From: Tractidigestivibacter scatoligenes
GTDB taxonomy: Bacteria; Actinomycetota; Coriobacteriia; Coriobacteriales; Atopobiaceae
Direction: 5' to 3'
Assembly: GCF_001494635.1 (NCBI RefSeq)
Contig: NZ_LOJF01000001.1
Coordinates: 930,001 to 994,000, forward strand
DNA length: 64,000 nt
In this document: positions 44,699-51,558 of the stretch, piece by piece
How the letters are laid out: the number at the start of each line of letters is the position of its first letter
Numbering within the stretch: the first letter of the stretch is position 1
Notes under the pieces: model-generated
What the model was told of the DNA's origin: nothing
The model's input: the letters and a program-made list of their open reading frames with translations, nothing else
Database searches by the model: none
Position numbers and translations under genes: made by a program

Positions 44699-45517
44699 TT
44701 GTGGTTGATTGCGGTCTTCGTAGCCGCAATCGAGTCCCGAGCCCTTGGCTACGCGACTCTTACAATGAGGTTTTCTCCTCTCATGACGGGCATGTGGGTT
44801 GGTCTTGTCCTTGGCAACATGGAGGTGGCAATGGTCACGACTGCCGCCATCCAGCTCATCTACATGGGCGTCGTTGCTCCTGGTGGCCCGCTTCCCTCTG
44901 AGCCGTCCATCTCTGCGGCAGTCGCCGTCTCTGCGGCAGTCATCGGTAACCTTGACCCCAACGCAGCGGTTGCAATCGCAGTCCCCGTTGGCCTGCTCGG
45001 CAGCTATCTCTACCAGCTCCGCTTCTTCCTGAACACCTTCGCCATCCAGAAGATGGATGTCTATGCTGCTGAGGGCGAGAGCCACAAGCTCGCGTTCTGG
45101 ATTGGCGCCGTTCCTACGATGATTTCGTTCGCACTGTTTGTGCCCACCATGTTCATCGCTCTTTACCTTGGCGCTCCTGTCATCTCCGACTTCATGAACT
45201 CCATCAGCAACGGCCCGATCCTGCATGCCCTCAACACCGTTGGCGGTGGCTTGGCTGCCCTCGGTATCGCAGTCACCATGCACGTCATCGGCAACCAGAA
45301 GCTCCTGCCCTTCTTCTTCCTGGGCTACTTCCTGGTCGTTACCGCCAACCAGTTCGTGAGCGGAATCAACGCCGTGAGCACCGCTGCGTCGCTTGACGTC
45401 ACGATGTCCAGCATCACTACTGTTACCTGGGCTGCCTTCGGCATCATCATCGCCTTCCTGTACACCCTCTTCACCGCCAAGAAGGAAGAGGACGAGGACG
45501 AGGATGACGAGGACTAG
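44699..45517 (+). CDS. PTS mannose/sorbose-family transporter subunit IIC, start unclear
   Basis: A ~272-aa membrane subunit forming, with IID, the sugar(-acid) pore. MTTGM-like segment RFSPLMTGMWVGLVLGNMEV and TTAAIQLIYMGVVAPGG are typical; the C terminus is a run of Glu/Asp. The only start is TTG 44699 without a ribosome site; the frame continues upstream to the gnd TAG at 44660 with no other initiator except CTG 44663. By eye several N-terminal residues expected for the first helix are missing. It may be translated by reinitiation after gnd, or its leader was deleted. Confidence 0.8.
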   Translation: MWLIAVFVAAIESRALGYATLTMRFSPLMTGMWVGLVLGNMEVAMVTTAAIQLIYMGVVAPGGPLPSEPSISAAVAVSAAVIGNLDPNAAVAIAVPVGLLGSYLYQLRFFLNTFAIQKMDVYAAEGESHKLAFWIGAVPTMISFALFVPTMFIALYLGAPVISDFMNSISNGPILHALNTVGGGLAALGIAVTMHVIGNQKLLPFFFLGYFLVVTANQFVSGINAVSTAASLDVTMSSITTVTWAAFGIIIAFLYTLFTAKKEEDEDEDDED

Positions 45518-45571
45518 CACCAACAACTTTGACATCCCCAGCCAAGGCAACCTAGAAGGGAACCAATCACA

Positions 45572-46498
45572 ATGAGTGAGACGCTTTCCAACGATTATCA
45601 TGACTACCTCAACAGTGAGGGCATGATTGAGGCCGACCCCGCTCTCATGCTCGGTGACGAGAACGCACCCGAAGAGATTACCAAGCACGACCTGTTCAAG
45701 GCTTGGTTCCGCGGATGGTGGGCAAACGAGGTTCCACACTCGTTCGACCGTATGATTGCACCCGCATTCCTCTTTGGCCTCATGCCGATCCTCCAGAAGC
45801 TCTACAAGAACAAGGTCATGCTCGGCGAGGCGTACCAGCGCCACATGGTGTTCTTCAACACCCAGGCAATCTGGGGCCAGGGCCTCATCACCGGCATCAC
45901 CGCTTCGCTCGAGGAGGAGCGCGCCAAGGCGCTCCACGAGGGCAGGGCAGACGAGGCAATCAGCCCGCAGATCATCAACGCAACGAAGGTCGGCCTCATG
46001 GGCCCGCTCGCCGGCATTGGTGACTCCATCGACTCCGGTACCGTTCAGTACATCTTCATCGCTATGTTCCTGCCGCTCGCTCAGCAGGGCAGCGCATGGG
46101 GCGCTCTGCTCCCCTGGATCTGCTTCACGGTTGCAACGTTCATCTACGGCTTCGCTTTTGTGAAGCTTGGCTACAAGATGGGCCGTCGTGCCGCGCTTGA
46201 GGTCATGAAGGGCACCAAGATCAAGGCCGTCATCGATGGCCTGGGCGTTCTCGGACTGTTCATGATGGGCATTCTGGCAGCTAGCTACGTCAAGGTGTCC
46301 ACGCCCATCTCGTTCGAGCTGTCGGGCAAGACCTTTGCCATCCAGACCATCCTCAACGGAATTCTTCCTGGGTTCCTGCCGCTCCTGGCCGTTGTCCTTC
46401 TGTACCTGTACTTCAAGAAGAACGGCCTCAAGATCACCAAGGCCATGATCATCTACACGATCGTGCTTCTCGTGCTCGGCCTTGTGAACGTCCTCTAG
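45572..46498 (+). CDS. PTS mannose/sorbose-family transporter subunit IID
   Basis: A 308-aa IID membrane subunit. Family motifs are FNTQAIWGQGLITGITASLEE, the GPLAGIGDSIDSGTVQ glycine-rich loop near residue 145, and C-terminal helices. An acidic N-terminal extension of ~40 residues precedes the core. ATG 45572 follows AGAAGGGAA; 54 nt after IIC. Confidence 0.92.
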   Translation: MSETLSNDYHDYLNSEGMIEADPALMLGDENAPEEITKHDLFKAWFRGWWANEVPHSFDRMIAPAFLFGLMPILQKLYKNKVMLGEAYQRHMVFFNTQAIWGQGLITGITASLEEERAKALHEGRADEAISPQIINATKVGLMGPLAGIGDSIDSGTVQYIFIAMFLPLAQQGSAWGALLPWICFTVATFIYGFAFVKLGYKMGRRAALEVMKGTKIKAVIDGLGVLGLFMMGILAASYVKVSTPISFELSGKTFAIQTILNGILPGFLPLLAVVLLYLYFKKNGLKITKAMIIYTIVLLVLGLVNVL

Positions 46499-46547
46499 GA
46501 TTAGGTTTTAGGAAACCATTTACCGTCTGTCTATAGGAGGTCCTCCG

Positions 46548-46964
46548 TTGAAGGAGAGAAGAGTTCTCGTCATCACGCACGGCCACTTTGGCGAGGAGCT
46601 CGTCAAGAGTGTCGAGATGATCATGGGCAAGCAGGACTACGTCACGGCAATGGGGCTTTTGCCTGGTTGTTCTGTTGATGACCTCAGGGAGAAGGCGTTT
46701 GAGGTCGTTGCCAAGAACGATGCCGACGGCGCCGACACCATCGTGTGCTGCGACCTGTTTGGGGGCAGCCCCAGCAACGTTGCACTCTCCTGCCTAGGCA
46801 AGAGCGACTGCAAGGTCGTGCTTGGTGTTAACATGCCCATGCTCGTCCAGCTTGCTCAAGACATCCATGATACGGAGGACCTCGACGAGCTCGTCAACAC
46901 TGCAGCGCAGGCAGCCCGTGACGGCGTTGTGGTCAAGGACAGGGCAATTCTGCTCGGGAAATAG
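46548..46964 (+). CDS. PTS mannose-family subunit IIA
   Basis: A 138-aa cytosolic phosphocarrier accepting phosphate from HPr. The phosphorylated His is H11 in ITHGHFG; DLFGGSPSNVA and GVNMPMLV are conserved. TTG start 46548 is supported by GGAGG 7 nt before; no ATG is available. Confidence 0.92.
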   Translation: MKERRVLVITHGHFGEELVKSVEMIMGKQDYVTAMGLLPGCSVDDLREKAFEVVAKNDADGADTIVCCDLFGGSPSNVALSCLGKSDCKVVLGVNMPMLVQLAQDIHDTEDLDELVNTAAQAARDGVVVKDRAILLGK

Positions 46965-46988
46965 CGAAAGAAAAGGCAGGTAGTTATT

Positions 46989-47483
46989 ATGGCAACCATC
47001 AACCTCACAAGAATTGACGATCGCCTCATCCACGGCCAGGTCATGCAGGTCTGGTCCAAGGGCAACGGCACCAACACGATCTACGTCGTTGACGATGACA
47101 CCGCCAAGGACGCGTTCATGAAGGAGATCTACGAGTCGACCCAGTCTACCGGTGGACTCAAGATCAAGGTCTTCTCCGCCAAGGGCCTCGTGAAGCAGTA
47201 TGCAAAGAACCAGTTTGGCGACAGGAAGCTCATGCTGGTCTTCAAGAACGCGGACTACGTGAAGACGGCTGTTGAGGGTGGCGTGCCTATCACCTCGGTC
47301 GATGTGGGCAACGTCTGCAACAAGCCCAACACCGTGCAGGTCATCAAGACTGTCTACCTTTCGGACAAGGACTACGAGGACCTCAAGGAGATTTCTGACA
47401 AGGGCGTCGAGGTCTATTTCCAGAACATTCCTTCGAGCGAGAAGCTCTCGATGGATGACGCTGCTAAGAAGATGGGAAAGTAG
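46989..47483 (+). CDS. PTS mannose-family subunit IIB
   Basis: A 164-aa cytosolic subunit that phosphorylates the incoming substrate. Active-site His15 is in RIDDRLIHGQV. VFKNADYVKTAVEGG and IPSSEKLSMDD match the family. Completes a full IICDAB set, so this transporter should be functional if IIC is expressed. Confidence 0.93.
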   Translation: MATINLTRIDDRLIHGQVMQVWSKGNGTNTIYVVDDDTAKDAFMKEIYESTQSTGGLKIKVFSAKGLVKQYAKNQFGDRKLMLVFKNADYVKTAVEGGVPITSVDVGNVCNKPNTVQVIKTVYLSDKDYEDLKEISDKGVEVYFQNIPSSEKLSMDDAAKKMGK

Positions 47484-47486
47484 GGC

Positions 47487-48476
47487 ATGAATTATCGGAT
47501 CGCTATCGTCAACTCCTCCTCGTTTGGGCAGCACTTTCCCGAGCACATCAAGCGTCTCGAGAAGATTGGTCCGGTAGAGCGCGTTCGTGTCGCCGGCGAC
47601 TGCCACGGCAAGGAGCTTGCCCAGGCGCTCGAGGGATACAACATCGTCATCGCGTCGGTGACCCCCTTCTTTGACAAGGAGTTCTTCGACAACAAGCGCG
47701 ACCTCCTTCTCTTGAGCAGGCATGGAATTGGCTTTAACAACGTTGACGTCGACGCGGCCGCCGCATGCGGCACGCTCGTGACCACCGTCTCGCCGAAGGT
47801 CGAGCGCGACGCAGTTGCAGAGGGCGCCGTTGCGACGCTCATGGACTGCATGCGCCGCGTGAGCGACTCCCACGTGGCGGCGAACGAGGGCCGTTGGGCG
47901 GAGCGCGCCAGCTTCCTCGGCAACGGGCTCTCTGGCAAGACGCTTGGCATCATCGGCTGCGGCAACATCGGAAGCAGGGTCGTCGAGATTCTCAAGCGCG
48001 GCTTTGACATGCGCGTTCTTGCCTGCGATCCCAAGCACTTCGAGCACTGGGCCGATGTCCTGGGCGTCGAGTACACCGATCTGGATACCGTCGTGAGCAA
48101 CTGCGACGTGCTTACCCTGAACGCCGATCTCAACCCCACGTCCTACCACATCCTTGGCGAGGAGCAGTTCTCCAAGATGAAGAAGGGCGTCTACGTGGTC
48201 GACAATGCCCGCGCGGACCTCATCGACCAGCAGGCCATGCTCAAGGCCCTCGATGACGGAACGGTTGCCGGTCTCGCCATCGACGTCATGCATGACGAGC
48301 CGCCTAAGCCCGATGACCCGTACTTCAACCACCCCAAGGTACTTGTGACCACGCACATCTCTGCATACACGCAGGAGTGCCTTGTCGAGATGGGCGAGAA
48401 GTGCGTTGGCGACGTCGAGCGCTACGTCAGGGGCGAGGAGCCTGTCAACGCAAAGAACGTGCCGGTCAAGCGTTAG
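47487..48476 (+). CDS. D-isomer-specific 2-hydroxyacid dehydrogenase
   Basis: A 329-aa NAD-dependent dehydrogenase. GIIGCGNIGSRV near residue 153 binds NAD; the catalytic triad is R242 in VVDNARADLI, the Glu in VMHDEPP and the His in TTHISAYTQE. It starts 3 nt after the IIB stop. In this operon it may interconvert 2-keto and 2-hydroxy sugar acids (for example a ketogluconate or its 6-phosphate with a hexonate), feeding epimeric acids into the Gnd or dehydratase route. Phosphoglycerate dehydrogenase is an alternative but lacks the ACT domain. Confidence 0.88.
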   Translation: MNYRIAIVNSSSFGQHFPEHIKRLEKIGPVERVRVAGDCHGKELAQALEGYNIVIASVTPFFDKEFFDNKRDLLLLSRHGIGFNNVDVDAAAACGTLVTTVSPKVERDAVAEGAVATLMDCMRRVSDSHVAANEGRWAERASFLGNGLSGKTLGIIGCGNIGSRVVEILKRGFDMRVLACDPKHFEHWADVLGVEYTDLDTVVSNCDVLTLNADLNPTSYHILGEEQFSKMKKGVYVVDNARADLIDQQAMLKALDDGTVAGLAIDVMHDEPPKPDDPYFNHPKVLVTTHISAYTQECLVEMGEKCVGDVERYVRGEEPVNAKNVPVKR

Positions 48477-48569
48477 CATCTATAGCGTTGCCGGATGCAT
48501 GTTGGTGAGCTACACAGTGTCGCTCTGCATGTTTGTGCGGGGCGACACCGCTTTGTGACTGGAGGTCAT

Positions 48570-49289
48570 ATGACCCAGAGATGCATACGCGCTGTCCTGT
48601 TCGACATGGATGGGCTTACGCTCGATACCGAGTCAATTGGATACAACGCATATCTCCGTGCTGGAAGGAAGTTTGGCTTCCAGGTTAACGAGCGGCTTCA
48701 CATGGATTTGGGCGGACGCACAGAGCCCGAGATTATCGCCGAACTCAAGCGCCTGTTCGGTGACGACAAGGACATCGTTGGATGGCGTTCCTATATCAAC
48801 CATCAAAAGGACGTCATCCTTCGCGAGCGTGGTCGGGCCGGCAAGAAGGCGGGCCTGCTCGAGCTTCTCTGCTACCTCAACGAGATGCACATTCCCTATG
48901 CCCTGGCAAGCTCCACCAAGAAGGAGAAGATCCTCGAGCTCCTCTCGACGGAATACCTTGTTCATGCCTTCCCGGTGATTGTGAGTGGCGATATGGTCAC
49001 TCACGGCAAGCCTGACCCCGAGATATTCCTAACCGCTGCTTCCAAGCTGGGCGTCGACCCGTCCGAGGCGCTTGTTCTCGAGGACGCCCGTGCGGGTATC
49101 GAGGCAGCTCACCGGGGTGGCTTCCGCAGCGCGTTCGTCTATGATGACGTGACCAAATATGGGACTCTCACCAGTGGCTATCCCATTCTTGTCGACCTTC
49201 CCGACCCGCACGACGCAGGTCTGCTCGCAGATTTCAAACCACATGATCTTGAAGAGGTCATTCCAATCATCAAACAGGCAAACTCTTAA
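48570..49289 (+). CDS. HAD-IA family phosphatase/phosphoglucomutase-like
   Basis: A 239-aa HAD protein with a small helical cap: motif I LFDMDGLTLDTES at residue 10, motif II ALASSTKK, motif III HGKPDPEIF and motif IV LEDARAGIEAA. The pattern is that of beta-phosphoglucomutase-like or sugar-phosphate phosphatases. ATG 48570 with GGAGG upstream. In the PTS operon it may dephosphorylate a dead-end sugar-acid phosphate. Confidence 0.87.
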   Translation: MTQRCIRAVLFDMDGLTLDTESIGYNAYLRAGRKFGFQVNERLHMDLGGRTEPEIIAELKRLFGDDKDIVGWRSYINHQKDVILRERGRAGKKAGLLELLCYLNEMHIPYALASSTKKEKILELLSTEYLVHAFPVIVSGDMVTHGKPDPEIFLTAASKLGVDPSEALVLEDARAGIEAAHRGGFRSAFVYDDVTKYGTLTSGYPILVDLPDPHDAGLLADFKPHDLEEVIPIIKQANS

Positions 49290-49303
49290 CGGAGGTGGAA
49301 GGC

Positions 49304-49960
49304 ATGCAAGACGTGGTCATTCGTACCGATACGGGCAAGCTGGTCTCAATATCGGTGGCATATGTGATTTTGGGTGCGTTGTTCGTCGGCTTGGGCGCAA
49401 CGGTTGCCGATGGGCCGGTTGTTGTTGGCCTCTGCTGTGCCGTCGCTGTGGTCGCGCTGCTTGGTCTTATTCACAACGTGGTCGAGATCGCTCACTCGCG
49501 CGTCCTGTTCAAGGCCGATTCGAAGGGCGTGACCGACTACACGAAGAAGGACGATGTCGTCTTTGTCCCGTGGGACCACGTTGAGAGGATCGATCTCAAG
49601 GCAGCCAACAACGAGGCTCTCATGCTCGATGTCGTAGGCTTCAAGACGATTGACGAGATGGGCGATTTGACCCCGGAGCAGCGTCAGATGGCCGAGCAGA
49701 ATGGTGGCAAGGGCTACTACCTCCTCGAGCTCTCTGGCATGTGGGTCTCTCACAAGCACATGGAGCAGGCGTTCGATGACATCTCGGTTCTTGCGGCCCG
49801 CTACAATCCCGACGTTGTGTGCACGGGGTTCCAGGACAGCCTTGCCACCCACTCCAAGAAGGGGCGGGAGCGCCTGGAGCGCCAGCAGCGCCGTCGCGAG
49901 CAGGAAGTGAAGAAGCGCCTTGCCGAGGAGGAAGGCAAGTCTGGAGATGACGGGCAATGA
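49304..49960 (+). CDS. Membrane-anchored protein of unknown function
   Basis: A 218-aa protein with two hydrophobic helices (residues ~14-60, VSISVAYVILGALFVGLGAT and PVVVGLCCAVAVVALLGLIH) and a cytosolic PH-like beta domain, ending in a strongly basic/acidic coiled-coil-prone tail (RERLERQQRRREQEVKKRLA). ATG 49304 sits 8 nt after GGAGG. Its stop overlaps the next ATG. I cannot assign a role; its place inside a catabolic operon is unexpected. Confidence 0.75.
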   Translation: MQDVVIRTDTGKLVSISVAYVILGALFVGLGATVADGPVVVGLCCAVAVVALLGLIHNVVEIAHSRVLFKADSKGVTDYTKKDDVVFVPWDHVERIDLKAANNEALMLDVVGFKTIDEMGDLTPEQRQMAEQNGGKGYYLLELSGMWVSHKHMEQAFDDISVLAARYNPDVVCTGFQDSLATHSKKGRERLERQQRRREQEVKKRLAEEEGKSGDDGQ

Positions 49961-50268
49961 GTGGTGACACGAGTTCCTGCGTGCCCGCACTCCGGCTGAA
50001 CGAGCACGATGACGTTGCCTGTCTTCTTGGACCGGCGTCGAAGGACGACCAGATAGAAGTGAGGGATACGGACGGTGCCGTCGTCGACACGGTGGCAGCG
50101 CGTGCCGATATTCCCCGTTTCCACAAGGTGGCGCTCAGGGACCTGGGGGCAGGCGAGCGCCTCACTAAATACGGTGAGGTCATTGGGACTACGAGCTCGG
50201 CAATAACCCGTGGCGACTACGTGCACGTTCACAACCTCGTGAGCGCAAAGGTGGGTGTTGGCAAATGA
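49957..50268 (+). CDS. UxaA-type sugar-acid dehydratase, small SAF-domain subunit
   Basis: A 103-aa SAF-fold protein equal to the N-terminal domain of altronate/galactarate dehydratases and of sulfolactate lyase SuyA. ALRLNEHDDVACLL at the start and the IPRFHKVALRDLGAGERLTK core with KYGEVIG are diagnostic. It overlaps both neighbours by 4 bp and must work with the large subunit. Confidence 0.87.
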   Translation: MSGDTSSCVPALRLNEHDDVACLLGPASKDDQIEVRDTDGAVVDTVAARADIPRFHKVALRDLGAGERLTKYGEVIGTTSSAITRGDYVHVHNLVSAKVGVGK

Positions 50269-51437
50269 TGGGCTATGTGCGACCCGATGGCAGGTACGGC
50301 GTCCGCAACTATGTGCTGGTGCTCTCGAGCGTCGGCTGCGCGAATCATGTTGCCGACCTCATAGCGAAGGGCATCCCTGGTGCGGTGTCACTTCGCAACG
50401 CAAAGGGCTGCGGCCAGCTTGGGAAAAGCGCCGAGATGATGTCGCGCTGCCTGGTGAACCTCTCGCAGAACCCCAACGTCTTTGGAACGGTCGTGGTTGG
50501 CCTTGGGTGCGAGACCATGCGTCCCCACGAACTGGCTCAACGCATGAGGAGCCTCTCGGACAAGCCGGTCTATGACATCACGATCCAGGAGGAGGGCGGT
50601 TCCAGCGCGGCGGTAGAGAAGGGTCGCACGCTGGTAAAAGAGCTGGTGGAGCGCGCAGAGAAGGTAACTCCGTCCGAGATGGGGCTGGGGGACCTGGTCC
50701 TTGGGACCAACTGCGGGGGCTCGGACGCCACGAGCGGCATCGCCGCCAACCCAACCATCGGTTATGTGAGTGACGCCGTGGTTGGCGCGGGCGGAACGGT
50801 GTTTCTGGGGGAGACTACCGAGCTCATTGGAACTGAGCACATTCTTGCTCGTCGTGCGGCCTCTCCCAAGGTGCGCGATGACATTCTCCGGCTTGTGGGC
50901 ACTCTCGAGAACGACCTGGTAGCATCCGGGGTTGACGTGCGCGGGGCAAATCCCTCCCCGGGAAATATGCGTGGCGGCCTTAGCACTCTCGAGGAAAAGG
51001 CGCTTGGCGGTATCAGCAAGGGTGGGACGTCGAAGATTCAGCAGGTTATCGAGTATGGTGCACGTCCGAGCCGCAAGGGTCTCATCATTATGGACACGCC
51101 CGGCTATGATATCGAGTCTGTCTCTGGCATGGTTGCCGGCGGTGCTCAGGTTGTCATCTTTTCTTCCGGCAGGGGTACTCCGACCGGTTGTGCGCTTGCC
51201 CCAGTGATCAAGGTTACCGGCAATGACGAGACCTTCTCGTCTATGGGCGAGAACATAGACTTTGACGCCTCGGGAGTCATCACCCAGGGAGAGAGCGTTC
51301 ACGACGAGGGCAAGCGTTTGCTTGAGCTGCTCGAGCGGGTTTGCTCTGGAGAGCAGGCTGCCTCTGAGCGTCTCGGCTTTGATGACTTCTCGCTCTACCA
51401 CAATATGGAACTGTGGGGTACGTGTAGCTTCTCCTGA
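50265..51437 (+). CDS. UxaA-type sugar-acid dehydratase, large subunit
   Basis: A 390-aa UxaA/GarD C-terminal domain protein that dehydrates hexonates to 2-keto-3-deoxy acids with an iron centre. GYVRPDGRYGVRNYVLVLSS, GLGCET, TNCGGSDATSGIAANP and the late FSSGRGTPTGCALAPVIKV are the family's conserved blocks with its cysteines. Since the operon imports by PTS, the substrate may be a 6-phosphohexonate, giving KDPG directly. ATG 50265 overlaps the small subunit. Confidence 0.88.
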   Translation: MMGYVRPDGRYGVRNYVLVLSSVGCANHVADLIAKGIPGAVSLRNAKGCGQLGKSAEMMSRCLVNLSQNPNVFGTVVVGLGCETMRPHELAQRMRSLSDKPVYDITIQEEGGSSAAVEKGRTLVKELVERAEKVTPSEMGLGDLVLGTNCGGSDATSGIAANPTIGYVSDAVVGAGGTVFLGETTELIGTEHILARRAASPKVRDDILRLVGTLENDLVASGVDVRGANPSPGNMRGGLSTLEEKALGGISKGGTSKIQQVIEYGARPSRKGLIIMDTPGYDIESVSGMVAGGAQVVIFSSGRGTPTGCALAPVIKVTGNDETFSSMGENIDFDASGVITQGESVHDEGKRLLELLERVCSGEQAASERLGFDDFSLYHNMELWGTCSFS

Positions 51438-51558
51438 GGGGTGGCTCCCTGTCGCCGTCTGCGAAGCTGTGGGCACCTCTCGCTCATCGTGCCGCCGTAG
51501 CCAATTCTGTCCGGCTCCTCGGTAGAATGAATGGGTCAACACGAGAGGGGACAGGCTC

